Shown piece by piece: positions 1 through 43,457 of a stretch of 64,000 bases of DNA (position 1 is the first letter of the stretch; each line of letters starts with the position of its first letter). Source of the DNA: Gadus chalcogrammus. Its lineage: Eukaryota; Chordata; Actinopteri; Gadiformes; Gadidae. Both the position numbers and the translations under genes were made by a program. Location: positions 23,335,818 to 23,399,817 of the forward strand of contig NC_079419.1 of the NCBI RefSeq assembly GCF_026213295.1, given 5' to 3'. The notes beneath the pieces are model-generated. The model did no database searches. It was given only the letters and a program-made list of their open reading frames with translations, and was not told where the DNA came from.

Positions 1-664
1 TATTATATAATAGCTTTTACTGTTATTCAGGGCTGAAAAGTGCATTGACATTTTAAAATGCAAGGAAACTACTATTGGTTAGTTGAAATAATAATCATCA
101 TTGCGATTAAACATCTCTTCCAGTGTCCTGGCCAAGACAAAGACAGGCAGCAGTAGCCTACAGTCACACATAGCATACACACACAAAACATAAGAAAAAT
201 TGAACGACTAAAACAGTCCGCAGGGGGGGGGGGGATTTCAATATCGCAAGCCACTTTGGGAGGCTCAAGGAGGAGAATAGTATTAAGTTTGCGCAACAAA
301 TTGTCAAGACATTTCGGGAGGCTCAAGGGGAAGAGTAATATTACATTTGAGCAACAAAGTGTAGTGTTGGGGTGGAGTCTATAGACATAATTCACCATAC
401 TGTGTTATTGTCATGTTTTCGTTGCGTTATAGGGACACTGTCTCTTTAAGATCACGTGACGTGTGTTGATATGCTGGTCGGCGCGATGTATGAATTTAAC
501 GTTTTTTATATGACAAAATGAACGACCTGCCTTTGCATGTCGAGGTGAAAAATTGTCTCGTCCCTTCTTTTATCGCAATTTCTACAGTCTATAGACAGGA
601 TGTCTTACCTGGGAAAGTTTGTCGACGGCAGAGCCGTTATGTTTAAAAACATAACGTCTTACCT
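1..664. other. Gene-free left edge
   Basis: No supported gene. The stretch is AT-rich with short partial self-similarity: an AGGCTCAAGG-type phrase recurs around 262 and 320, and a TAACGTCTTACCTGGG phrase recurs near 600 and 650. The last exon of mkx should lie somewhere left of 6395, but I did not find its conserved C-terminal residues here. Confidence 0.5.
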
Positions 665-665
665 G

Positions 666-2175
666 GGCCCCGTTTCCCGATAACGATGGATCTTCGCTCG
701 TACGATCATTCTCCCGATGGATCTTGCGATCCATCGATAATTTCTTTGTCGCGTTTCCCGAAACTCCTCTTAACGTGAACGCGCATTCGCTGCACTCACG
801 ACGTCGTAGGATTGTAACTGTCTACTGACACGGTGCTGAAATGGGCTCCGTAGGAGGGGGAGACGCAGGAATGTCGCAGGAAAATTGTGTTAAAAAGGGT
901 TAAAATATATCCCCATCAAGGACAACAGCAGAGTAGCCTACGAAAAAAATAGACTGCAATTATATGAATGCTAAAGACATTAAAACACAATTGATTAGGC
1001 TTAAACCGACATATATCAGTCCTAATCCTGAATGCACTGTGCGTTTCACGGCATTTTCCCCCCTGAAATAATTCCATATGACAAAAAATTTAAAATAGCT
1101 TGTGTGACAACTACATTTATCTTAATGGGCTGATTTCTGAAACATGCTTTGCGCAGCAAAGAGAGCCGACTTAATCTGATTCCGCATAAGGGTTTCCTTG
1201 ATTGATAATTTGATTGGCTATAAAAGCCCCTCCGGAAATAGGGTAAGGTATGTATTGATGAGGAATACAACGAAGCCCACCGTCTGGCCCGGTGCATCGT
1301 TGAGCGCACGATCGGGAGGTGGAAGTTGCGCTTTAGATGCCTTCACAAGTCAGGCGGAGGGCTCCAGTTTTCGCCGGCCAAGTCATGCGCCGTGATATGT
1401 GTGACGGCTATGTTGCACAACATTGCAGCTAAGGCTGGGGTGGCATTGCTTGAACCGGAGGACGCTGAGGAGGATGACGACGAGGAAGATCGGTGTGAGG
1501 ACGGCCTCCCTCATAACTACGCGGCTGGTTTTCATGCGCGTCGAAGAGTGATTGAGACTTTTTTTTAACCCCCTCCACTCTCCCACATGTCACTAAACAT
1601 TCCCGTCAACGTGACCAATCCCCACCATATCCCAGCCTTTTGCCTGCTCCTTTGCTTGTTTTTTATAATTTATTTTATTTCTTTATTTTTAATTTATTTT
1701 ATTTATATATATATATATTTTTTTTTTTTACATTATTTTATGCTACGTTTTATGAGTAGCCTATGTCAGTCTGCACAAATCCCCCCACTTTCTCTCACAC
1801 ATTTTGAGTGCCCTGCCTGCGCAAACATTTTCTGGACTGTCCCGTTTTATTTTGGCCATTTTAACATCTTTGTTAATAAATTAATTCATAATCTTTATTA
1901 ATTACCAAACTAAGAACATAAAGGCGCAATGCGTTTTAATAAAACGCATCCAATAGACGGAATGTCCGATGGTGACGCCACTGAGGCTATAGCTGACGAT
2001 GCTCTTAGCGTCCTACGAGTACCTACGAGCACCCCTGGAGTACTCGTTAGCTACGAGCGTTTCAAGACGTTCGTTCCCAACGATGCTTTCGGGAAACGCG
2101 GTGAAAACTCTACGATGCCCTTTCGACGCACTTCACGATCCACTTAGGCTAACGACGCTTTCGGGAAACGGGGCC
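666..2175. mobile_element. PIF/Harbinger-type DNA transposon, degenerate
   Basis: The ends are perfect 14-bp inverted repeats, GGCCCCGTTTCCCG at 666 and its complement ending at 2175, flanked on both sides by CTG, a possible 3-bp target duplication. The subterminal sequences are also similar in inverse (ATAACGATGG against AAAGCGTCGT). Inside lies a transposase C-terminal remnant (1257-1568). At 1.5 kb with only one coding fragment it cannot be autonomous. Assignment to PIF/Harbinger rests on the transposase fragment and the 3-bp duplication, although TWA is the commoner target of that superfamily. Confidence 0.75.
1257..1568 (+). pseudogene. Harbinger (HARBI1-like) transposase, C-terminal remnant
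   Basis: The frame opening at 1257 reads DEEYNEAHRLARCIVERTIG, then RWKLRFRCLHKSGG, and later VICVTAMLHNIA. It ends in an acidic tail and a TAA at 1566-1568. The VERxIGxWKxRFRCL and TAxLHNIA phrases are characteristic of the C-terminal part of PIF/Harbinger DDE transposases, around the last catalytic glutamate. No start codon or upstream catalytic aspartates are present in frame, so only about 100 residues of a protein usually around 350 long remain. It lies inside an element with matching terminal inverted repeats, so it is a transposon remnant, not a host gene. Confidence 0.75.
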
Positions 2176-2176
2176 C

Positions 2177-6060
<3,884 letters not shown>

Positions 6061-6111
6061 AACCCGAGACTAGGTCTCGGGTTAGGGTTTGGAATGACAA
6101 ACCCTAACCCG
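6061..6111. repeat. Two overlapping perfect inverted repeats with telomere-like TTAGGG
   Basis: The first hairpin has 10-bp arms at 6061-6070 and 6074-6083 with a 3-nt loop. The second has 14-bp arms at 6078-6091 and 6098-6111 with a 6-nt loop, and contains GGGTTAGGG. The two share the middle arm, so they are mutually exclusive structures. Confidence 0.85.
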
Positions 6112-6394
6112 ATGTCAAACCCTAATCTCCTCGCTATTGTGCTCTGGCTGATTAGATGGGATGTCTAATGGCCTGAATCTGCGGAAATGTGCTTGACTTT
6201 TGCTGCTGTTTTCAGTTCTTTTCAAGTTAAATGTAAAATCTGACAAGATGAGGCTATCTAATGGCAGTATTTTGTGACCTATAACTTCCAGATGGATTAA
6301 TAGGGCATTAATTACGAGAGTCGATGTGCCTACTACTCATGTGTGTATGTGTGTGGAGAATTAAATGCAAACGTATAGGTTTGAAGTCTCTCAC

Positions 6395-6733
6395 CCACGT
6401 GGCAGACAAACTCTGTCTCCATCTCCGAGGAGCCGGCGGGAGAGAGCGCCTGCTGCTCGCCCTCGGCGGAGCTGAACGATTCCTCCAAGCGGCTCCGCGA
6501 GCGCCGGGCCTTGGCAGCGTCAGCGGGGTGCGGCGTGCCCGCCGGCCGCCGGCGGTCGCTGAGGTAGCGGTGCAGCAGGCCGCTCTTGTACTTGGAGGGC
6601 GGCGAGAGGCTGCCGTCGCTGTGGGTGGAGTCGGCCCGACGGAGGAGCCGGTTGTCCTCTTCGTGTTTCAGGGACGAGGACCGGCTGATGTCACACTGCT
6701 GGCTGACGGCAGTCTCCAAGGGACATTCTTCAT
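6395..6733 (-). CDS. mkx: mkx exon: repressor-domain region
   Basis: The exon is 339 bp with acceptor ATCCACAG and donor GTGG/GTGAGA. It continues the frame of the preceding exon (D-EECPLETAVSQQCDISRSSS). The SPPSKYKSGLLHRYL motif corresponds to the second conserved block of MKX. GC content is much higher than the flanks, with Arg/Ser-rich linker codons. Confidence 0.9.
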
Positions 6734-7828
6734 CTGTGGATATATAGATATTGTTACCTAGTATCTGCATACACCATACTTTAAGAAGTACAATTTGGAG
6801 CAGGATAGCCTCAATATTAATCAAATAATTATTAATAATAACACTTATATACATGGGTTAATTGTTGGACCCTTACCTTCAGAGTCGTCGCTGCACACAC
6901 TGAGCTTCTCGGCGTTGCCCTGGATACACTGGTTGTACAGTTTGATCCTCAGCGCCCAGCTCAGGTCCGGCCGCCTCACCGTGTTCTTCAGGCGTCGCCG
7001 CGCGTTGGCAAACCAGTTGGACACCTGAACGACACACCGTGTTGTTGTGGGGACGCTACGGTGGTTGTAGTACGACCAGCCTGAAAAGCTTGTATGCTGA
7101 GGGTTGACTGATTGCCTGGTTTGTTGATTGGAAATAAATCTGACAGGCTGATTAAATCAGTCTGTCGATGGGTTACAGTCTTTGATCCAGTATTTAGCCT
7201 GTCAAGCGGGTGGTAAGTAAATGAGGTGGACAGACACATACACAGTCAGACATAGTCCTCAGTCTGCCAGACAACCAGATATACCATCGAGCTGTCAGTC
7301 ATTAATAAAAGAAAACAACCAGTAAATCAGTCAGTAAGATAGAGATACAGGTAGTAATTTGGGAAGACAGATCCGTCAGTCAGCCAGATAATAAATTACA
7401 AAGCCAGTAAATCAGCCAGTGAGACAGTCAATCAGTCAGACAGCTATACAATGGATGAATCCGTCAATTAGACAGTGAAACGGACAGTCCCAGTCAGTCA
7501 GTGTTTCCCTGGTCCAGTCAGTCAGTGTTTCCCTGTCCCAGTCAGTCAGTGTGTCCCTGGTCCAGTCAGTCAGTGTGTCCATTTCCCAGTCAGTCAGTGT
7601 GTCCCCGGTCCAGGTCGTCTCACCTGGACCGGGGTCAGTCAGTGTGTCTGTGTGCCAGGTGGTCTCACCTGGACCAGGGTCATGTTGGAGCCCAGGGCCA
7701 GCAGCAGCTTCTCGGTCTTGGTTGGGTAGGGGTTGTCCCGGTGCTTGTACAGCCAATGTTTCAGGGGTCTTGCCATGTCCTGCAGGGCCTGTCTCCTGTG
7801 GCGAACTTTGACCCCGCCCAGGCGCGAC
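6395..7828 (-). CDS. mkx: Mohawk homeobox (MKX), partial gene: three exons
   Basis: MKX is a TALE-class homeodomain repressor/activator controlling tendon and muscle connective tissue differentiation; it acts in the nucleus. Three minus-strand exons join in phase: 7669-7828, 6877-7024 and 6395-6733. The first encodes homeodomain helices 1-2 with the TALE three-residue loop (KHWLYKHRDNPYPTKTEK). The second supplies recognition helix 3 (VSNWFANARRRLKNTVR) and the SWALRIKLYN phrase. The third carries the SPPSKYKSGLLHRYLS repressor-domain motif and a Ser-rich segment ending EFVCHV. These residues are MKX-specific rather than IRX. The N-terminal exon and the last exon (expected to carry a DDTYWKEINAAMAL-like tail) were not identified. 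The location beside mpp7 and wac agrees with the vertebrate synteny. It may be one of two teleost duplicates. Confidence 0.93.
6877..7024 (-). CDS. mkx: mkx exon: homeodomain helix 3
   Basis: The exon is 148 bp, starting after TTCAG and ending GAAG/GTAAGG. It encodes VSNWFANARRRLKNTVRRPD with the invariant W-F-N-R recognition-helix residues, then an acidic CSDDSEG stretch. It enters in phase 0 and leaves in phase 1. Confidence 0.94.
7478..7668. repeat. Minisatellite in mkx intron, partly copied from the exon junction
   Basis: About five to six imperfect units near 24 bp built on GTCAGTCAGTGTNTCCC and GGTCCA. The unit at 7617-7634 reproduces the flanking exon end and donor (minus strand GGTCCAG/GTGAGAC), exactly 45 bp from the true donor at 7669/7668. 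Confidence 0.8.
7669..7828 (-). CDS. mkx: mkx exon: homeodomain helices 1-2
   Basis: The exon is 160 bp. The acceptor TTTTCCAG precedes 7828 and the donor CAG/GTGAGA follows 7669. It enters with one base completing a codon and leaves in phase 0. The translation contains VKVRHRRQALQDMARPLKHW and ends NMTLVQ. The donor is duplicated 45 bp into the intron. Confidence 0.93.
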
Positions 7829-8188
7829 CTGGAAAAGATATCAACGTAACAACGTAGAGCCTGGACACCAAAGCGACATATACCTTAACTGTTGTAGTCG
7901 TTTGAGATTCATCATATCACACAGCACACAGTGGAGGCTTGGTAAGAAAACGATTGCAGTAGGCATGAGCAGAGAATGATTTGGAATTCAAGCTTTAAAC
8001 TTAAATAAGATGATAAGCTTTTTTCTCTGCAACTATACATTGATAATGCATTAATTGATTTGGAGCATGGCATTGGATCTGTTTGTTCGATTGATTAACA
8101 TATAGTATCTGCTAAATGCCACTTTATGTGTAATAACAATATTACTAATTTTCATAAGTAAATACAATTACAGGACAACAAATACTTT

Positions 8189-8611
8189 TCATGAATAATA
8201 TTGAACATGCAATAATGCCTTAAAAATAAGAGCCCCACATATATTATCCTCATCATCGTACCCATATCTCTTGCACTTTATAGTAGAGCTTTGTTCTGGT
8301 GACTCTGAGCACGGCAGCAAGTCTGACGCCTGGCTGTCTGCTGAACCAGTTTGTCCCCGAGATGCTTCTACATGGATCAACCTGGTCCTCTCCTCTTGCA
8401 CTCTCCTCCTCTCCTTCTCTGCTCTCCTCCTCCTGTCCTCCTCTGCTCTCCTCTCCTCTGCTCTCCTCCTTCCATCCTCTTCTGGTCTCCTTTCCTCTGC
8501 TCTCCTCCTGTCCTCGTCCTGCGGTCTCCTCCTGTCCTCCTCTGAATGCAGGAGATTCTCGGGCTGGTCCATTCTTCTGGTGCCCGGAGCACTTCCCATA
8601 AACAGGTGCAT
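8189..8611 (-). CDS. Possible upstream exon/ORF, Arg-Glu rich, unrecognised
   Basis: A 140-codon open frame on the mkx strand, about 360 bp upstream of the first recognised mkx exon. It starts MHLFMGSAPG, then has a 60-residue Arg/Glu-rich heptad-like stretch (EEDRRR, AEERR, AEKERRR) that could form a charged helix, followed by a Ser-rich tail. CCAAT-type boxes lie just upstream on the minus strand (near 8850-8875). It could be an alternative 5' end of mkx, but I see no MKX N-terminal residues (MNTIVF-like) and no convincing donor. The Arg/Glu stretch is a purine-rich GGAGGA-type simple repeat open in all three frames. Treat it as unproven. Confidence 0.22.
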   Translation of the reverse strand: MHLFMGSAPGTRRMDQPENLLHSEEDRRRPQDEDRRRAEERRPEEDGRRRAEERRAEEDRRRRAEKERRRVQEERTRLIHVEASRGQTGSADSQASDLLPCSESPEQSSTIKCKRYGYDDEDNICGALIFKALLHVQYYS

Positions 8612-8649
8612 CAGTGGACACGGTACATTCCCACTGACTCCGTAACACG

Positions 8650-10633
8650 CTGATCAGACCACTAATGTCTGGCCTGCTCTCTTTTGGTTCTCAAAGCACT
8701 GGGAAAATCCTCACAGATCAGAGAGAGGACTCCAGTCCCCCCAGCAGAAAAAGTCACCAACGACACAATAGAGCAAAGATCTGAGAATGTTCCTCGGGTG
8801 TAGCTGTTGAAACTCCTGGAGGAGAGTTCAAGTAACCTGCTCCATCACTGCCTATTGGCTCCTGCCGTCAGCCAATCGTATCTCAGGAGGACTCGGGGAG
8901 CGCATGCAGGCGAGAACAGGCATCTCAGCAGCAGGGGCACCAGTGGAACTCCATGTGTTGAGAACTGTAGCATTTGTATGAATACTAGCAGATGTGGTTG
9001 TTCAATTTATTAGCGCGTGTTTAATAATGCTTTATACTTAATGTGAGCGTGTGTATGTATGTGTGTCAGTGTGAATGGAAGCCAAAATCCCTGCAGTTAA
9101 GTAATACGACATGCTTCCATATTTCTTCACAAGGCTTATGAATCTCATGGATCTTGTGGTGTTCGAAAAACAGTCGCGTCAGCGAATAAAATATGTTGTG
9201 CCCAGAAATTCTGGAGATTTATGGGTGGTAATGACATGGTTCTTAATAAACCAGCAGAACCACTGAACAGCACTTTGTGTTTGTCGGTGAGTCCTGCTAA
9301 GTTCGAAGGGATATCAGTACAAATTGGCCTGTAAAATAATTGCAATGTAAACAATGGAAAATAGAAATAGATCTCTGCAGGTCTGTCCTGTGAGCCAGGT
9401 CGAGTTACCGTTTGCACTGGTGTGTGTGCGTGGGTGTCAAATGGCGTGCCTTTTTACGATGTCTAGAGAGAGTATATGCATAGTTAATGGTTAAGAAATA
9501 ATAGCACGTTTTCTTGTGTGCGTTTGGCCGTGTGCATTCAGGGCACTACACTGAGCGCGCCAAGGACGTGAACAAGGTCTGACAGCAGCTCGCCGTGATG
9601 TTGTTAGTTCAACAGTAGGTAAAGATAACACCATGGAATGGGCCCAAAACAGGGGTTGAAAAGTCAAACTACTGTTCTCCAGATCATTTCATCAAGTATG
9701 TAATAATATTTAGACAAGGAAAGATCTGAAATCATCAAAATCATTTTCTTTTCATACACACAAAGTTTCACTTTCACTAAAAACCAAAACAACTCTTGTT
9801 CCAAATAGATCTGTCAACTCAATAGAGCATGTTACCTTTCTCATCCATGCCCATATGTCTCCCTGTGAGGTTAGTTCACAACGCTTTTTTCTCCTATTTT
9901 TTCAAAGCTAAAAAACACCTGGAGCAACGCGTCTCCGAAGGTGCAGTAAATTCCAGGCGAGCATTCCACGGCAGCGCTGTGAACGGGCCAGCGAGCCACG
10001 CGGTATCACAGCCCATTGAGAACGTCCCCTCTATGAGCACGCCACGCGGGATCACAGCCCATTGAGCCAGTCCCCTCTATGTGGTGCGGTCGCCGCTCCA
10101 CTGTTTATATTAGGTGGGAAAACACCTTCTGACGGGAGCCTTGAGACCTCTCACATAAATATTTTGTCTTTTCGGGGGGTTCGTTTTGCATGGTATTTGC
10201 ACCCTACACAGTTGGTCGTCAAATAGGTGCTTTCATACATAGCTTTTATATTTCCTGTCAAGAAGTCCCAATGAATAAAAAAAAAAGTCTGTTTCTACAT
10301 TAAAAGACCATGAGTTTCTAGTAGCTAGCATGATCTAGACTTTTTTGAAATGGTACCATATTTTTTTGTTTTTTTTTAAATATTTTCTGAAATTATTTTT
10401 TAACCATCAAATAGCTAAAATGCTATAAAGTGATGGAGGCTAATATATAGTAATTCGTTTAGTTTAGTTTATTAATTTCACATACAATCGCTTTTAAAAT
10501 TATAGAAAAAATTAAGTGTACAGGCAAGTGTACAGGCTTATGTAGAAACCACACCCAAAATACATTGACATATTAGTGTTGTTACTGCTCATATGCTTAC
10601 AAACTAGCATAAGAGCAGATGAGCACGTAAGCG

Positions 10634-10722
<89 letters not shown>

Positions 10723-11858
10723 GCAGACAATCATGTTAAATATATAAATCAAATTCTTGTTTTGAAATAATTGCTTTTGATAGCATGGAATACCGCAATC
10801 TCTTTTTGTATATGGTCAATGTGACAGAAGAATCAAGTACATGTTTATTTTCATACCAAAGTATGACGCCACTGTATTTGACAGAAAACTGACTGCGGGA
10901 AGATTTATACAAAGGCAGATGGAGATTTTCAGCTTCTCTAGTACAATGATTATGACATTTTGAGATTGGAAAAACATAACATCCAAATGTATACGGTAAA
11001 CTTATAGATGAGAAAACACAAATGTGCAAATATGGAGAATATTTATGTCATAAATAGACAATAATTTCAATTTATAAAAAAAAGTGGTGCACTTGGTACC
11101 AGAGCTTTTGAGAAGGTCGCTAATCTAGCAAACTTTTTCTGCAGTAGCACAATTTTATATAGATACATTGAAAATGTTGGAGTTAATTAAAATTTGGCTA
11201 GCGTTATTTTTAGCCAGTATTTATTTAAAAGCACATTTGTTCAAAAAGTGAATGCCTGAAAGGACAAGGATTCCTTTCAGGAATAACTATGTAATATTTT
11301 CAGTCACTTTGAGTCCTTTTCTGTTCAAAACCATTTTTTTGTGCGGCAATAACCATAGTACGGTCATTAAGCATGTATTACATGGCTTTCAGAAGCACAG
11401 AAGTCTGAACTCCCACGTAGAGACAAATCCTTTGCTGAACATGTTTATTTTTTCGCTCTCAAAGCGGGACCTTGTGTGAGGACAATTGACATAATTTCTC
11501 TCAGGGAAATGTTTGAAGTTGGCAGCAGTGAACATTAAACAGAGTGTGGGAATAATTGGAACATGCCACTGTCTATAGTGGCGTTGAAATTAGCTCAGAG
11601 TGTGCTTTGGATTATCAATGATGCAGTCAAATTATACTGTCACGTTTGGCATGCTTCGCCGTCGAGGCTTAAAGCCAGGCAAAGACTAGGCAGAATAGGC
11701 TGTGGGGAGGGTTGGCTGCTGGGCGCAGGTTTGGTAAGGAACCAGGTGTGGGGCGAGGGGTGGTAAGCAGATGGCTCTCCAAAAGATACCAGATTAGCAT
11801 CCCTGATAGTTAACGCATTTACGTAAACACACAGTTTAATAAGTGTGCTGGTTCTGTC
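8650..11858. other. Intergenic, no gene seen
   Basis: Upstream of mkx. It contains a (CA)n tract (10632-10721) and a short tandem pair around 9990-10075 (CACGCGGNATCACAGCCCATTGAG twice, about 50 bp apart). Otherwise it is AT-rich unique-looking sequence without exon-like conservation. Confidence 0.5.
10632..10721. repeat. (CA)n microsatellite, about 90 bp
   Basis: Uninterrupted AC dinucleotides after a short CGCACGCA lead-in. Confidence 0.97.
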
Positions 11859-12800
11859 ATGGGCACTCCAACCCCCACCAGGTCACTCCCACCACCACTA
11901 GGTCACTCCCACCACCAGATCAAACCAACCCCCACCAGGTCACTCCCACCACCACCAGGTCACTTCTACCACCACCAGGTCACTCCCACCACCACCAGGT
12001 CACTCCCAGCACCACCAGATCACTCCAACCACCACCAGGTCACTCCCACCACCACCAGGTCACTCCCACCACAACCAGGTCACTCCCACCACCAGATCAA
12101 ACCAACCCCCACCAGGTCACTCCCACCACCACCACCAGGTCACTCCCACCACCACCAGGTCACTCAAACCACCACCAGGTCACTCCCAGCACCACCAGAT
12201 CACTCCAACCACCACCAGGTCACTCCCACCACCAGGTCACTCCCACCACCACCAGGTCACTCCAACCCCCACCAGGTCACTCCGTCCACCAGGTCACTCC
12301 CACCACCAGGTCTTTCCCACCACCAGGTCACTCCAACCCCCACCAGGTCACTCCCACCACCACCAGGTCACTCCAACCACCACCAGGGCACTCCCACCAC
12401 CACCAGGTCACTCCCACCACCAGGTCACTCCCACCACCACCAGGTCACTCCCACCACCACCAGGTCACTCCCACCACCAGGTCACTCCCACCACCAGGTC
12501 ACTCCCACCACCACCAGGTCACTCCCACCACCAGGTCACTCTCACCACCAGGTCACTCCCACCACCACCAGGTCACTCCAACCACCACCAGGTCACTCCC
12601 ACCACCAGGTCACTCCCAACACCACCAGGTCACTCCCACCACCAGGTCACTCCCACCACCAGGTCACTCCAAGCAGCACCAGGTCACTAACACCACCACC
12701 AGGTCAATCCAACCACCACCAGGTCACTCCCACCACCACCAGGTCAATCCAACCACCAAGGGCACTCCAAGCAGCACCACGGCGTGTCGGTGGGCATAAG
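11859..12800. repeat. Large minisatellite, CACCACCAGGTCACTCC unit
   Basis: About fifty units of 15-21 bp, differing in the number of CAC/ACC triplets before AGGTCACTCC. Less regular units continue to about 12930 (CTCCAACCACCGTGTGCA). Because indels are mostly triplets and the unit lacks stops, two plus-strand frames stay open for more than 310 codons (Pro/His/Thr/Ser repeats). There is no promoter, splice or conservation signal, so I treat it as a non-coding VNTR. Confidence 0.93.
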
Positions 12801-13687
12801 CAATGTCATTTCCATTGTTATTGATGCAATAAACTTGACTTTGACTTTGATGGGCACTCCAACCACCACCGTGTGCACTCCAAGAACCAGGTCACTCCAA
12901 CCACCGTGTGCACTCCCACCACCAGGTCGCTCCGTTGATCTTACCCTCTATTGCCATATCTCGGTCCACTGTAGCTGGTTTTTATTTATGTGACATTATG
13001 GTTTTAAGTGCAGTCATAACTCCTGTTCAGTCTTTCTCTGGCAGATGGCCTGAGAGAGCCCTAAATCTACAAAGGAACATTCCCTTTACAACCTAAAACC
13101 CTATCCCGCGGCCACTCCTCCCTCAAACATGAAGTGATTGACACATTTACAATCAGTGACGCCCAATTGACCACAACAACTCCCTCTGAAGAAAAAAGCC
13201 CACATTGATAGGTATCAAAAATCTCCTAGGAATCAGACCCGTTCAGACACAACGCTGAGGGTCTGATTATGGAGCTAATGATTGGAGCTTGTGACTCTCA
13301 ACGTGTTCCTAATGAGGATGTGAAGCTTGCGCTTATCAACACATTTAATTGAATTTAGAGGTTTACATTGTTGATGATGAAGATGTTGTGACACATATGT
13401 ATACCATGTGTGTAACATAACCCCTTTCACATATATGTTTCAGCCTACACGCACACCAATACACACACTAGTGCACACATCTGTTCATTCTATTAAACTG
13501 AAGAAATAATTCACGCAAAAATTATTTAATTAATCCGATTTATCTGAAAAATTGGAAGTACGACAATCAGGCTCATGGTACACTACAATACTCCAACAAC
13601 CATATTGTTATAATGCTAGTCTTTAATAATAGATCTGGTTCTGATGATGTATTTGATAATGTCGCTCCTGCCGTTATGTTTTTGTAC

Positions 13688-13720
13688 AAGAGTCGACTAA
13701 TTCACTGTTAGTCGACTCTT
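13688..13720. repeat. Perfect 13-bp inverted repeat
   Basis: Arms AAGAGTCGACTAA at 13688-13700 and its exact complement at 13708-13720, separated by a 7-nt loop (TTCACTG). Function unknown; it could be the remnant of a small palindromic element. Confidence 0.85.
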
Positions 13721-13883
13721 TCTGGCTGCCAGGCACTAATAATGTTTCTCTGGTGTGCATTACAGTTAATTGAAGTGCAGCAACTGTCAGAATAATTACA
13801 TGCTGATGTTTTTAACTTGGCAGGAGACGGCTGTCTGTGGACACCAGTGACTGGAGCTTTTCCTTTTTCCTTTTTTCCCCCTT

Positions 13884-13889
13884 TTTATT
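13884..13889 (-). terminator. Candidate polyadenylation signal for mpp7
   Basis: AATAAA on the minus strand, about 430 bp past the mpp7 stop codon at 14315. It lies in a T-rich tract, so chance occurrence is quite possible. Confidence 0.3.
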
Positions 13890-14314
13890 TTTTTACATTG
13901 TATGATTTTCTACTACTTTTTTTAATCCCCAGTCCCTTGGTGCCGACAACGTTCCAGACAAATAATGCTAAAAATGTGACTCTCAGACAGATGTGAGGGA
14001 AGGAGGGAGAGTTTCTGTTTGGGTCATTAAGCACATAGTATGCATAGAAAGGACCTCTGCCCTGAATGCACACAGCAAACAAGGGAAACTATTATAGAAC
14101 TAAATATTTTGTTTATATTTAAAGTTCTAATATGCACACATGTCTCAACATTACCGTAAGCACAACGGTAAGCAAAATATCTGCTCCTGTTTAGGGTAAA
14201 GCCTCAGTAAGCAGCCTACTAGACTAAGGACACATTTCCCCACATTACTGCGCTGCCAAGGGAGCTGTTGCATTTGTACCCCTGCATTATGCCAGCCAGG
14301 CAGAGCCCAGAGCT

Positions 14315-43393
<29,079 letters not shown>

Positions 43394-43403
43394 CTGGAGA
43401 ACA

Positions 43404-43457
<54 letters not shown>

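Larger units (their letters stand above)
12931..14314. other. Intergenic between mkx side and mpp7 3' end
   Basis: Probably includes the mpp7 3' untranslated region. It holds a perfect hairpin (13688-13720) and a minus-strand AATAAA candidate at 13884-13889. No other exon was recognised. ODAD2/ARMC4, which lies between MKX and MPP7 in human, is not visible. Confidence 0.5.

Noticed and set aside
6061..6111. Interstitial telomere
   Set aside because: Only one or two TTAGGG units, better explained by the inverted repeat.
11843..12824. Two overlapping plus-strand frames of about 320 codons, Pro/His/Thr rich
   Set aside because: Both are reading frames of one non-coding minisatellite; no conserved domain, no splice or start context.
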